This document shows, in pieces, positions 16,522 to 25,044 of a stretch of DNA of 64,000 nucleotides. Both the position numbers and the translations under genes were made by a program. Under the pieces are notes generated by a model. It did no database searches, had not been told where the DNA came from, and was given only the letters and a program-made list of their open reading frames with translations. Numbering within the stretch: the first letter of the stretch is position 1; the number at the start of each line of letters is the position of its first letter. Origin of the DNA: Brevundimonas huaxiensis (GTDB taxonomy: Bacteria > Pseudomonadota > Alphaproteobacteria > Caulobacterales > Caulobacteraceae); NCBI RefSeq assembly GCF_014218725.1, contig NZ_JABBJE010000001.1, positions 248,001 through 312,000 on the forward strand. The letters are read 5' to 3'.

Positions 16522-16550
16522 TTGACGGCTTGCGCCGGAAGGGCCTAACC
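16522..16550 (+). promoter_or_regulatory. Candidate promoter of the pnt operon
   Basis: TTGACG (16522-16527) and CTAACC (16545-16550) are spaced by 17 bases, 32 bases before the pntAA start. The -35 match is strong and the -10 is moderate. Confidence 0.5.
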
Positions 16551-16581
16551 TTCGTTCAACGAAAAGAACGAGGGGATTCGC

Positions 16582-17721
16582 TTGGCCGTCGCTATCGCCG
16601 TCACCCGTGAACGTCGCGAAGGCGAGACGCGCTGCGCCGTCACGCCAGAGACGGTCAAGAAGCTGATCGCCCTGGGGGCGACCGTCACGGTCGAGGCCGG
16701 GACCGGCCTGGGCTCCTCCATTCCCGACGCCGACTACGCCGCCGCCGGCGCCATGGTGAAGCCCGACACCCGCGCCGTGCTGGACGGCGCCGACATCGTA
16801 CTGAAGGTGCGCGGCCCCACGGCCCAGGAAACCAGCGCGCTGAAACCCGGCGCCATCGTTATCGCCATGCTTGACGCTTGGCGCGACAAGGCGACCGTCG
16901 ACGCCCTGGCCGGGGCTGGCGCCACCGCCTTCGCTATGGAGTTCGTGCCCCGCATCACCCGCGCCCAGGTCATGGACGTCCTGTCGTCCCAGGCGAACTT
17001 GGCCGGATACCGTGCGGTGATCGAGGCGGCCTATGCCTATGGCAAGGGCTTTCCGATGATGATGACGGCGGCCGGCACGGTCGCCGCCGCAAAGGTCTTC
17101 ATCATGGGGGTAGGCGTCGCGGGCTTGCAAGCTATCGCCACCGCGCGTCGTCTGGGCGCCGTCGTCACCGCCACCGACGTCCGCCCCGCGACCAAGGAAC
17201 AGGTCGAAAGCCTGGGCGCCAAATTCCTGGCCGTCGAGGACGAGGAGTTCAAGAACGCCCAGACCGCCGGCGGCTACGCAAAGCCCATGTCAGCCGAGTA
17301 TCAGGCCAAACAGGCCGAACTGACCGCCAGCCATGTGGTCAAACAGGACGTGGTCATCACCACGGCCCTGATCCCCGGCCGCGCCGCTCCGGTGCTGCTG
17401 ACCGCCGCCCATGTCGCCGCGATGAAGCCGGGCTCGGTCATCATCGATCTGGCGGTCGAGGCGGGCGGCAATGTCGAGGGCTCCAAGCTGAACGAGGTCG
17501 TGACCACCGCGAACGGCGTCACCATCGTCGGCTGGTCGAACCTGCCCGGCCGCATCGCCGCAGACGCCAGCGCCCTCTACGCTCGCAACCTCACCGCCTT
17601 CGTTGGCCTGTTGATCAAGGACGGCGGTCTGGCGGTCGATCTCGAAGACGAGATCCTGAAGGCGGCGGTGGTCACCCATGCCGGCGCCGTGGTGCATGAA
17701 GGTTTGAAGGGAACACATTGA
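16582..17721 (+). CDS. pntAA: NAD(P) transhydrogenase subunit alpha part 1
   Basis: A 379-residue soluble domain-I subunit that binds NAD(H) in the proton-pumping transhydrogenase, which makes NADPH at the expense of the proton gradient. Family marks are RERREGETRCAVTPETVKKL, the substrate-site QANLAGYRAVIEAAYAYGK and a Rossmann motif (VFIMGVGVAGLQAIATARRLGA). GGNVEGSKLNEVV follows later. It starts at TTG 16582, with GAGGGG seven bases upstream. The split into separate AA, AB and B polypeptides is normal in alphaproteobacteria. The stop overlaps the next start. Confidence 0.96.
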   Translation: MAVAIAVTRERREGETRCAVTPETVKKLIALGATVTVEAGTGLGSSIPDADYAAAGAMVKPDTRAVLDGADIVLKVRGPTAQETSALKPGAIVIAMLDAWRDKATVDALAGAGATAFAMEFVPRITRAQVMDVLSSQANLAGYRAVIEAAYAYGKGFPMMMTAAGTVAAAKVFIMGVGVAGLQAIATARRLGAVVTATDVRPATKEQVESLGAKFLAVEDEEFKNAQTAGGYAKPMSAEYQAKQAELTASHVVKQDVVITTALIPGRAAPVLLTAAHVAAMKPGSVIIDLAVEAGGNVEGSKLNEVVTTANGVTIVGWSNLPGRIAADASALYARNLTAFVGLLIKDGGLAVDLEDEILKAAVVTHAGAVVHEGLKGTH

Positions 17722-18059
17722 TGGAACATGTCGATCCCACCGTCTTCCGCTTGGCCATCTTCGTGCTGGCGATCTTCGTCGGCTATTACGTCGTCTGGAG
17801 CGTGACGCCGGCCCTGCACACGCCGCTGATGGCCGTGACTAACGCCATTTCCAGCGTCATCATCGTCGGCGGCCTGATCGCGGCGGCGGCCGTATCCGGT
17901 GACGCGACCGGCCCCAGCGCCTGGATCGCCAAGGGCGCCGGCGTCGTCGCCGTCACCCTGGCCAGCGTCAACATCTTCGGCGGCTTCATGGTCACCCGGC
18001 GAATGCTGGCCATGTACAAGAAGAAGGAGCGACCCATCGCTCCGAAGGGGGCGAAGTGA
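17721..18059 (+). CDS. pntAB: NAD(P) transhydrogenase subunit alpha part 2
   Basis: A 112-residue membrane subunit (domain II part) of the transhydrogenase. It has three hydrophobic helices: FRLAIFVLAIFVGYYVVW, the region of NAISSVIIVGGLIAAAAV, and VVAVTLASVNIFGGFMV. The TPALHTPLMAVTNAISSVI motif lines the proton path. The ATG at 17721 shares its A with the pntAA stop (TGATG), showing translational coupling. The usual next gene, pntB, is displaced by two small membrane-protein genes. Confidence 0.95.
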   Translation: MEHVDPTVFRLAIFVLAIFVGYYVVWSVTPALHTPLMAVTNAISSVIIVGGLIAAAAVSGDATGPSAWIAKGAGVVAVTLASVNIFGGFMVTRRMLAMYKKKERPIAPKGAK

Positions 18060-18364
18060 ACGGTTTGCCGATGGACGCGGTCGTGACGGCGATCGGGGGC
18101 GTCGTCATAGCTGCAGTGATCGTGTTGGTGATTTTCAGCGGTCGCATGTCGAAAGCCGTGCGATCCACGGTGGAGATTGTCGTCGGCATTCTCTTGTTTC
18201 CGACCGTAACCGGGCTTTGGGGCTGGCGGGCGATCGAAGGCGTGAGAGATCGCGATTGGCTTTACGCAGGCCTGATGGCCATCGCTGCTGCGATATTTGC
18301 TGTGACTGGCTTCTACGCCATTCGACGCCGTACCCTGGCGCCTTTTGCCAAGCGTCCGAAATGA
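18056..18364 (+). CDS. Small unknown membrane protein inside the pnt operon
   Basis: A 102-residue protein that I do not recognise. It has about three hydrophobic segments: VVTAIGGVVIAAVIVLVIF, VEIVVGILLFPTVTGLWGW and LYAGLMAIAAAIFAVTGFYAI, with a basic C-terminus (RRRTLAPFAKRPK). The GTG start overlaps the pntAB stop; an ATG five codons later is an alternative. The stop in turn overlaps the next gene's ATG. Tight coupling on both sides implies equal expression with the transhydrogenase. A role in its assembly or regulation is possible but unproven. Codon use looks slightly less GC-biased than its neighbours. Confidence 0.7.
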   Translation: MNGLPMDAVVTAIGGVVIAAVIVLVIFSGRMSKAVRSTVEIVVGILLFPTVTGLWGWRAIEGVRDRDWLYAGLMAIAAAIFAVTGFYAIRRRTLAPFAKRPK

Positions 18365-18627
18365 CCGACGCTGCGCAGATCGCCATCACCGGATCCTGGG
18401 TCGCGACCGGCATCGGCTTCGGCCTGTGGCTGTATGGCTGGTTCGGGACCAAAACTCCGATCAAGCGCCAGAGGCTGCACGACTGCGGGATCGCCCTGGT
18501 CTTTTCGGCCATTCTGGTTCGCGTGGTGACGCAGGACCGGCCGTTGGGCGTCTTCGAATGGGCCCTGTTCTTCATCGGCCCGTTGTTCATCGCCGCCGCC
18601 CTATGGCGGCTGGCCCGCACGTCTTGA
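18361..18627 (+). CDS. Second small unknown membrane protein in the pnt operon
   Basis: An 88-residue protein with three hydrophobic stretches (IAITGSWVATGIGFGLWLYGWF, CGIALVFSAILVRVV, WALFFIGPLFIAAALWRLA). I do not recognise a family. The ATG at 18361 overlaps the preceding stop (ATGA) and the stop is 12 bases before the pntB start, so it is embedded in the operon. The short loop KTPIKRQRLHDC is basic and probably cytoplasmic. Confidence 0.7.
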   Translation: MTDAAQIAITGSWVATGIGFGLWLYGWFGTKTPIKRQRLHDCGIALVFSAILVRVVTQDRPLGVFEWALFFIGPLFIAAALWRLARTS

Positions 18628-18639
18628 GGGGAGGGCGTG

Positions 18640-20061
18640 ATGAACGCATCCTTGGCCGCTTTGGCCTATCTGGTTTCGGGCGTCCTGTTCATCCTGTCGC
18701 TGCGGGGGCTGTCCAGCCCGGAGACCAGCCGTCAGGGCAACACCTTCGGCATGGTCGGCATGGCGCTGGCCATCGGCGTGACCCTGCTGACGCTGGGCGC
18801 GACGGGGGCGCTGGATACCGTGACCCTGGCCCTGATCGCAGGCGGCGTCATCGTCGGCGGCGGGGCCGGCGCCCTGATCGCCAAGCGGGTCGCCATGACC
18901 GACATGCCGCAGCTGGTCGCAGCCTTCCATAGTCTGGTCGGCATGGCCGCCTGTCTGGTCGCCATCGGCGCCATCTATGCGCCCGAGGCGTTCGGAATCC
19001 TGACCGACGACGGAACGGGCATCAAGACGCTGTCGATCATCGAACTCAGCCTCGGCGTCGCCATCGGGGCCATCACCTTCACCGGCTCGGTCATCGCCTT
19101 CGCCAAGCTGAACGGCAACATGAGCGGGGCGCCGATCATCCTGCCGGCGCGGCATCTGATCAATGTCGGCCTGGCCCTGGCGCTGGTCTTCCTGATCGGC
19201 ATCCTGATCGGCACGAACGGCGCGGCGACCTGGGCCTTCTGGGGCGTCTTCCTGATCGCCCTCGTTTTGGGCGCGACCTTGATCATTCCCATCGGCGGGG
19301 CGGACATGCCGGTGGTGGTGTCGATGCTGAACTCTTACTCCGGTTGGGCGGCGGCGGCGCTGGGCTTCACGCTGGAGAACATCGCCCTGATCATCACCGG
19401 CGCCCTGGTCGGGTCGTCGGGCGCGATCCTCAGCTACATCATGTGCAAGGGCATGAACCGCAGCTTCATCTCGGTGATCCTGGGCGGCTTCGGCGGCGGC
19501 GATGCGGCGGCCGGTCCCGGCGGCGCCAAGGAGACGCGCCCGGTCAAGCAAGGCTCGGCCGAGGACGCGGCCTTCATCATGAAGAATGCGTCCAAGGTCA
19601 TCATCGTGCCCGGCTATGGCATGGCGGTGGCCCAGGCCCAGCACGCCCTGCGCGAAATGGCCGACAAGCTGAAGGAGGAGGGGGTCGAGGTGAAATACGC
19701 CATCCATCCCGTCGCCGGCCGGATGCCGGGCCACATGAACGTCCTGCTGGCCGAGGCCAACGTCCCCTATGACGAGGTGTTCGAACTGGAGGACATCAAC
19801 GCCGAGTTCGCCACCGCCGACGTCGCCTTCGTCATCGGCGCCAATGACGTGACCAACCCCGCCGCCAAGACCGATCCGACCAGCGCCATCTACGGCATGC
19901 CGATCCTGGATGTGGAAAAGGCCGGCACGGTGCTGTTCATCAAGCGCGGCATGGGTTCGGGCTATGCCGGGGTCGAAAACGAGCTGTTCTTCCGCGACAA
20001 CACCATGATGCTGTTTGCCGACGCCAAGAAGATGGTCGAAGGGATTGTGAAGGGGCTTTGA
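18640..20061 (+). CDS. pntB: NAD(P) transhydrogenase subunit beta
   Basis: A 473-residue subunit with an N-terminal membrane domain of about eight to nine helices (to ~residue 270) and a C-terminal NADP(H)-binding domain III. The latter shows VIIVPGYGMAVAQAQHALREM, HPVAGRMPGHMNVLLAEANVPYDEV, FVIGANDVTNPAAK and KRGMGSGYAGVENELFF, all canonical for NADP binding. It completes the proton-translocating transhydrogenase. A GTG one codon upstream (18637) is an equally placed alternative start behind GGGGAGGG. Confidence 0.96.
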   Translation: MNASLAALAYLVSGVLFILSLRGLSSPETSRQGNTFGMVGMALAIGVTLLTLGATGALDTVTLALIAGGVIVGGGAGALIAKRVAMTDMPQLVAAFHSLVGMAACLVAIGAIYAPEAFGILTDDGTGIKTLSIIELSLGVAIGAITFTGSVIAFAKLNGNMSGAPIILPARHLINVGLALALVFLIGILIGTNGAATWAFWGVFLIALVLGATLIIPIGGADMPVVVSMLNSYSGWAAAALGFTLENIALIITGALVGSSGAILSYIMCKGMNRSFISVILGGFGGGDAAAGPGGAKETRPVKQGSAEDAAFIMKNASKVIIVPGYGMAVAQAQHALREMADKLKEEGVEVKYAIHPVAGRMPGHMNVLLAEANVPYDEVFELEDINAEFATADVAFVIGANDVTNPAAKTDPTSAIYGMPILDVEKAGTVLFIKRGMGSGYAGVENELFFRDNTMMLFADAKKMVEGIVKGL

Positions 20062-20064
20062 GCC

Positions 20065-20469
20065 ATGGCCAGCACGCCCAAGACCGGACCCACCGACGCC
20101 TCTGTCGACGCGTTCTTGTCTGCGATCGCCGATCCACGCCGACGGTCTGACGCTCAAGCCGTCGCCGCACTGATGTCGGACATCACCGGTGAACCGGCCG
20201 TGCTCTGGGGATCGTCCATCGTCGGGTTCGGCAATGACGGCGGCCCCAAGGGCGGCTGGCCGCTGATCAGCTTCTCGCCGCGAAAAGCCAATCTGGTGCT
20301 TTATGTCGCTGGCGATTTCCCTAAACGAGCCCAACTGATCGCCCGCTTGGGCAAGGTGAAGACCGGCGTCGGGTGCGTCTATATTTCACGCCTCGAAGAT
20401 GTCGATCAGACGGTTCTGCGCGACCTTTGCGGTCGCGCTGTTCGCGCGGTCGAAGCCGGCTCGGACTGA
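20065..20469 (+). CDS. DUF1801 protein
   Basis: A 134-residue soluble protein of the DUF1801 (YdhG-like) family. Family-typical runs are VDAFLSAIADPRRRSDAQAVAALM, EPAVLWGSSIVGFG, WPLISFSPRKANLVLYV and LGKVKTGVGCVYISRLEDVD. Function is unknown; the fold resembles small ligand-binding domains. It begins three bases after the pntB stop, so it may ride on the same transcript. Confidence 0.85.
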   Translation: MASTPKTGPTDASVDAFLSAIADPRRRSDAQAVAALMSDITGEPAVLWGSSIVGFGNDGGPKGGWPLISFSPRKANLVLYVAGDFPKRAQLIARLGKVKTGVGCVYISRLEDVDQTVLRDLCGRAVRAVEAGSD

Positions 20470-20520
20470 AGTCTCTTCAGACCCCTATCGCGCAACCTTG
20501 ACCGGCGCTATCACGCGTCC

Positions 20521-21627
20521 GTGAACACACTGTCCGGACCCCTTCCTGCCGCCCATCGCCGTTTCGAGGCTCTGGATTCTCTTCGGGGTGTGTGCGCCAT
20601 CCTTGTCGTGATGTTTCACATGCCGGTTGCAAGTCACTGGCGCGACTGGGGTTTCATTCAGCACTCCTATCTGTTCGTCGATTACTTCTTCGTCCTGTCG
20701 GGCTTCGTCATCGCCCATGCCTATGCGAACCGATTGAAGTCCGGCCGCGACGCCGGACGGTTCATGGTGCGGCGCTTTGGGCGGATCTGGCCGCTGCATC
20801 TGCTGATGCTGGCGGCCTTCATCGGGCTGGAGCTGGCGCGTCTGGTCTTGCATTTCGACAGCGCACCGCCGTTCACGCGGGATCGATCGATCGAGGCGAT
20901 CTCCACCAATCTGGCGCTGATCCAGGCCTGGCATGTGCATCCCTATCTGACCTGGAACGGGCCGGCCTGGACGCTCAGCGCCGAATGGGCCTGTTATCTG
21001 ATCTTCGCAGGGCTGGTGCTGATCGCGCCCAAAAGGTTCCGCTGGATCGGGCTGGTGCTGGCGATCATCGGCGGCGTGCTAGTGCTCAGCTACGCCCGGC
21101 GCTGGATGAACACAACCTATGACTTCGCCGTGCCGCGCGCGGTCTATGGGTTCTTCCTGGGCTGCCTGCTGCAGGGGCTGTGGACGCGCATTCCGCGCCT
21201 CAAGGGCGGCGCCGCAACTCTGTTGGAGATTGCGGCCATCGTCGTCGCCTGTGTCTTCATCGGCTATGCTCAGGGGCCGATCACCGTGGCCGTCACCCTG
21301 ATCTTCGTGGCGCTGATCTGGGTCTTCGCCGGCGAGGAGGGGGCGCTGTCACGCGTGCTGGACCATCCGGCTCTGGTCACCCTGGGGCGGTGGTCGTTCG
21401 CCATCTACATGGTCCACATGTTCATCCTGACCGTGATGATGATCGTGGCCAGAAAGCTGGACCTGGTCCCGGTTCGACGCATCGACTTCGGCTCGGTCTG
21501 GCTGAATGACCTGTTCGCCGTCGCCATGTTCGGCTTCATCGTCGCGGTCGCCGTGGTGGCGCACCGACTGGTCGAGCAGCCGGCCCAGCGCATGATCGAC
21601 CGCTGGACCAAGCCGAAGGCGGCCTGA
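20521..21627 (+). CDS. Acyltransferase-3 family membrane protein
   Basis: A 368-residue polytopic protein of the OafA/YrhL acyltransferase group, which transfers acetyl or other acyl groups to cell-surface glycans. It has about ten hydrophobic helices. The N-terminal RFEALDSLRGVCAILVVMFHM carries the catalytic His of the family, followed by VDYFFVLSGFVIAHAY and RRFGRIWPLHLLML. There is no C-terminal SGNH domain. The start is a GTG. The acceptor glycan cannot be deduced from these neighbours. Confidence 0.9.
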   Translation: MNTLSGPLPAAHRRFEALDSLRGVCAILVVMFHMPVASHWRDWGFIQHSYLFVDYFFVLSGFVIAHAYANRLKSGRDAGRFMVRRFGRIWPLHLLMLAAFIGLELARLVLHFDSAPPFTRDRSIEAISTNLALIQAWHVHPYLTWNGPAWTLSAEWACYLIFAGLVLIAPKRFRWIGLVLAIIGGVLVLSYARRWMNTTYDFAVPRAVYGFFLGCLLQGLWTRIPRLKGGAATLLEIAAIVVACVFIGYAQGPITVAVTLIFVALIWVFAGEEGALSRVLDHPALVTLGRWSFAIYMVHMFILTVMMIVARKLDLVPVRRIDFGSVWLNDLFAVAMFGFIVAVAVVAHRLVEQPAQRMIDRWTKPKAA

Positions 21628-21629
21628 GC

Positions 21630-21854
21630 TCAGGCGGCCATCCGCCATTCGGGGGCCATGTCGCCGGCGCGGCCTTCGTCCCACAGCATGTCCTCGTCAG
21701 AATAGCGGCTGCTGGCGGCGGCCGAGATGACGTCGACCACCTGTTCCTCCAGCCGGTCCCAGATCACGGCGAGGTCGGACGACCCACCGGTCTCGCATGG
21801 CACGATGATATAGCGGCTGGCGTTGACGGTCTGGGCGGGTTGGAAATGCGCCAT
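21630..21854 (-). CDS. Small hypothetical protein
   Basis: A 74-residue acidic soluble protein that I do not recognise. The ATG at 21854 has AGGAG eight bases upstream, a clear start; a longer reading to 21947 lacks one. It is mostly helical by eye (SDLAVIWDRLEEQVVDVISAAASSRYSDEDML), with no membrane segment. It lies 92 bases from the divergent WYL regulator, so that regulator may control it. Confidence 0.6.
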   Translation of the reverse strand: MAHFQPAQTVNASRYIIVPCETGGSSDLAVIWDRLEEQVVDVISAAASSRYSDEDMLWDEGRAGDMAPEWRMAA

Positions 21855-21946
21855 CTGATGATCTCCTGAAGCGGGGGGCCTCTTGTCGATGATGTCGTTA
21901 TGAAGCAGTGTTGCGTCAGAAACGGACGTAGGGATCGGCGAGAGCA

Positions 21947-22936
21947 TTGAGACACGACAAGGCGGCTATGGTGATCGATCTGGCGCGCCGCATGGCCGCC
22001 AGCGCCGAAGGGCTGAGCCTGGACGAGATCGCGCGCGACATGCGCGTCGGCCGCCGCACCGCCGAACGGATGCGTGATGCGGTTCTGATGCTGTTTCCCC
22101 AGGTGGACGAGGTTTCCGACCCGCCGTCCAAACGCTGGCGCATCCGAGGCGGGCTGTCGGCCTTCGAACAGGCCCCGACGGCGACCGAAATGCTGGAACT
22201 GTCCAAGGCCGCGACCGCCCTGCGCGCCGCCGGCGAACCGGCGCGCGCCACGGCGTTGGAGGGGCTGGAGCGCAAGCTGAAGGCGGCGATGCGGTCAACC
22301 ACCCTTAACCGCATGGCGCCGGATCTGGAGGCCCTGGTCCGGGCCGAGACCATTGCGGTTCAGGCCGGCCCTCGACCCTCCGCCGACGAGGCCATGCTGA
22401 CCGCCATCCGCGCGGCGGTGCTGGCTCAGCAGCCCTTGGGCTTCACCTATTCCCGTCCGGGCGCCGAGCCGCGTCGGCGCAGCGTGGCGCCGTGCGGCGT
22501 CATGTTCGGCCGGGCCAACTATCTGGTCGCCGCCGACCGCGAGACCGGCCGCATCCAGACCTTCCGCCTGGACCGAATGAGCCACGTCGCCCCGCAGGAG
22601 GGGATGGCCGTACCACCCGCCGATTTCGATCTCAACGTCTTCGCCAGCCAGTCCTTCGGCATCTATCAGGACGAGATCGAGGACGTCGTGCTGCGCATCG
22701 CGCCCGAGGGCGCGGCCGAGGCCAGGGGCTGGCGCTGGCACCCCACCCAGTCGTTCGAGAATCAGCCGGACGGCGGCGTGATCGTGCGGTTCCGCGCCTC
22801 GGGCATGCGCGAGTTGGCCTGGCATCTGTTCACCTGGGGCGAGCAGGTGCAGATATTGGCGCCGCAGCGGCTGAAGGCCGTGATGGCCGGAGAACTGGCT
22901 GCGGCAGGCCGCGCCTTGGAACGGGCCTCAGCCTGA
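21947..22936 (+). CDS. WYL-domain transcriptional regulator
   Basis: A 329-residue YafY-type regulator. The N-terminal winged helix-turn-helix (GLSLDEIARDMRVGRRTAERMRDAV, about 23-47) binds DNA. A WYL domain follows (YLVAADRETGRIQTFRLDRMSHV, about 190-220), and a C-terminal WCX-like extension (RFRASGMRELAWHLFTWGEQVQIL) closes the protein. WYL proteins sense nucleic acids or nucleotides and often govern stress or defence genes. The start is TTG at 21947 or ATG at 21968. No defence gene is adjacent; the divergent 74-residue gene is the nearest possible target. Confidence 0.85.
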   Translation: MRHDKAAMVIDLARRMAASAEGLSLDEIARDMRVGRRTAERMRDAVLMLFPQVDEVSDPPSKRWRIRGGLSAFEQAPTATEMLELSKAATALRAAGEPARATALEGLERKLKAAMRSTTLNRMAPDLEALVRAETIAVQAGPRPSADEAMLTAIRAAVLAQQPLGFTYSRPGAEPRRRSVAPCGVMFGRANYLVAADRETGRIQTFRLDRMSHVAPQEGMAVPPADFDLNVFASQSFGIYQDEIEDVVLRIAPEGAAEARGWRWHPTQSFENQPDGGVIVRFRASGMRELAWHLFTWGEQVQILAPQRLKAVMAGELAAAGRALERASA

Positions 22937-23008
22937 CGAAACCGTAAGCTGACGCGACGCGTTGACGACCGCTAGGCTTCGCGCCGACCGCCCTTCAGGA
23001 GATCGCCC

Positions 23009-24442
23009 TTGCGCGTCCACGCCTTCGCCTCGTCAGCCGTCCTCTCCCTCGCCCTGATGAGCGGCGCCTGCGCCGCCGGGCCCATGTCGGCGCCGACGAC
23101 CTTTCAGGCGGAAGACGGACCCCAGGTGACGGTGACCCGCGATGGCGAACACCTGAACATCGACTATCGCTTCGGGCGCGACGTGCCGGTCTGGGCGTTC
23201 CAGGATTCGGCGCTGGAACAGGATTCGCGCCAGCCCTGGCGGCCGCGCCAATGGACGGTCAAGACGCCCGGCGTCGTCATGGAGCGACGCGGCCATTACG
23301 ACATCATCCGCAGCACGGACGGCGGGCCTGTTCCCCGCGAGGTCCGCTTCCGCGTCCGACCGCAGGCGGTGGATCTTGAGGCCGAGTATCCGACCCTGCT
23401 GTTCTCCAATGGCGCGGTGGCCCTGCCGACCCGGCAACTGGACGTCTTCGCCCTGTCGTCGGCCCAGGCGGCCGAGCAGGTGCCGGATGACCTGAACCGG
23501 ATCCGGCTGGATGGCGGACCGTCCCGCGTGACGTGGCGGGACGAGAACGGACCCGTCTTGTTCAACGGCCGCCGCCGCGACGAACTGACCACGACGGACG
23601 AACGCAGCTATGTCCTGCTGGGCGAGGCGACGGTGACGCCGGGCGACGGCCTTTCGACCGTCATGGACCCCAATCTGCCGCCGTGGATCGGCGAGGAGAT
23701 CCGCGGCTTTGCGCCGCGTGTCGGTCATTACTATCGCGACCGCCTCGGCGCGCCGGGCTCCGGCGGCGATACGCCCATCGTCATGGTGGCCTGGAACGGG
23801 CCGACCGAAAGCATGACCAGCATGGGCGGCAGCGTCCTGCCGGGCCTGATCGTCATGTCGTTCGAGGGCAGGGGCGTGACCTCGCCCCAGCCGGAAATCA
23901 TGGAGCGTTCGCGCTGGTTCATCGGCCATGAGGGGGCGCATTTCTGGCTGGGGCAGACGGTGCGCTACGCTTTCGCCGATGAGGCCTGGATCACCGAGGG
24001 CGGAGCCGACCTGATGGCTGTGCGCGCCCTGAAGGCCCTGGACGCAAACTATGACGACCGGGCCGAGCTTCAGTCCGAGGTGGACGACTGCGTCAACCTG
24101 TCCCGCCAGCCGATCGCCCAGGCCGGCGCCAGGGGCGAACACCGCGCCTACTACGCCTGCGGGGCCGTCTTCGCCCTAGCGGCGGAGGGCGCGCAACGCC
24201 AGCGCAGCGGCGGCGACTGGTTCGACTTCCTCAGACCCCTGTTGCGCCAGCCGGATGGCGTGCTCAGCCGCGAGGAATGGCTGACGGCCCTGACCCGCAC
24301 ATCGCGCGACCCGTCGCTGCGCGGCGATGTCGAGCGGCTGCTGGACCAGGGCGCGTCCGATCCGTCCGCCGTCATCGCCCGCCTGTTCCAGCGCACCGGC
24401 GTGGCCTTTCGGATGATCGACGGCCGCGTGGTCCTGAGCTGA
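23009..24442 (+). CDS. Secreted gluzincin (M1-like) metallopeptidase
   Basis: A 477-residue exported protein starting at TTG with AGGAG seven bases upstream. The signal peptide (VLSLALMSGACAAG) could be a lipoprotein type, although its lipobox is poor. The N-terminal half is a beta-rich domain. The catalytic half has H307-E-G-A-H311 and Glu330, exactly the HExxH-18-E spacing of M1 aminopeptidase-like gluzincins (HEGAHFWLGQ...WITEGGADLMA). It is much shorter than true M1 aminopeptidases and lacks the GxMEN exopeptidase motif, although GAMEN-like MGGSVLPGLIVM occupies that place. Substrate unknown. Confidence 0.75.
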   Translation: MRVHAFASSAVLSLALMSGACAAGPMSAPTTFQAEDGPQVTVTRDGEHLNIDYRFGRDVPVWAFQDSALEQDSRQPWRPRQWTVKTPGVVMERRGHYDIIRSTDGGPVPREVRFRVRPQAVDLEAEYPTLLFSNGAVALPTRQLDVFALSSAQAAEQVPDDLNRIRLDGGPSRVTWRDENGPVLFNGRRRDELTTTDERSYVLLGEATVTPGDGLSTVMDPNLPPWIGEEIRGFAPRVGHYYRDRLGAPGSGGDTPIVMVAWNGPTESMTSMGGSVLPGLIVMSFEGRGVTSPQPEIMERSRWFIGHEGAHFWLGQTVRYAFADEAWITEGGADLMAVRALKALDANYDDRAELQSEVDDCVNLSRQPIAQAGARGEHRAYYACGAVFALAAEGAQRQRSGGDWFDFLRPLLRQPDGVLSREEWLTALTRTSRDPSLRGDVERLLDQGASDPSAVIARLFQRTGVAFRMIDGRVVLS

Positions 24443-24510
24443 ATCCGATCGCAGGCGCTGGCGTCGGTCATCGGATTGAACCCGAACCTTGGCCGTGGCG
24501 TTGTGGCGGG

Positions 24511-25044
24511 ATGAAAACAGCCTTGATCCCGATGGCGGGCGCGATCGCCCTTCTGGCCGCCTGCGGCGATCACGAGGTCAATCCCCCGAACGAACCGGCG
24601 GCGCCCCTGCGCACGCCCGAGGCCATGCAGCCGGTCGAACCGCCTGGACCGTCTTCTCTGGCCGGACGCGGGCCGCGCAGCTTCGTGGGGGTCTGGGCGG
24701 CGAACCCGCAATGGTGCGCCCGCCCCCAAGGCGAACGCAGCCCGATCACCCTGACGCCGCTGCGCTTCGACGGCTTTGGCCGAAACTGCGACATCGCCAG
24801 CATCGACGAGACGGGTTCCGGTTATGTCGCGGTTCTGCGATGCGCGGGGCGGGCTCAGACCGAGCGGGTGCATATGAGCACGAGCGGCGACGTGATGAAC
24901 CTGACCTATGTCGATCAGGACATGAAGACGGTGAAACTGGCGCGCTGCCCCGGTTCGCCGCGTGCGCCCGATCCCGCCAATCCGCTGGAAAAGATGATGA
25001 AGAAGGACGGGGCCGAAACCCCGCCGACCGCGCCGCCTAGTTGA
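24511..25044 (+). CDS. Hypothetical lipoprotein
   Basis: A 177-residue protein with a clear lipoprotein signal (lipobox LLAAC, lipidated Cys18). A proline-rich linker (about 25-52) leads to a small domain with GVWAANPQWCARPQGERSPITLTPLRFDGF and CDIASIDETGSGYVAVLRCAGR. This resembles lipocalin-like small-molecule lipoproteins, but I cannot name a family. It ends in a Pro/Lys tail overlapping the ychF 3' end by eight bases on the other strand. The cysteines (C-18 apart) could form two disulfides. Confidence 0.7.
   Translation: MKTALIPMAGAIALLAACGDHEVNPPNEPAAPLRTPEAMQPVEPPGPSSLAGRGPRSFVGVWAANPQWCARPQGERSPITLTPLRFDGFGRNCDIASIDETGSGYVAVLRCAGRAQTERVHMSTSGDVMNLTYVDQDMKTVKLARCPGSPRAPDPANPLEKMMKKDGAETPPTAPPS

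Noticed and set aside
16159-16578. Shared leader ACGAGGGGATTC before coxIV and pntAA as a common regulatory site.
   Set aside because: It overlaps the ribosome-binding position in both cases and is more simply explained as similar ribosome sites.
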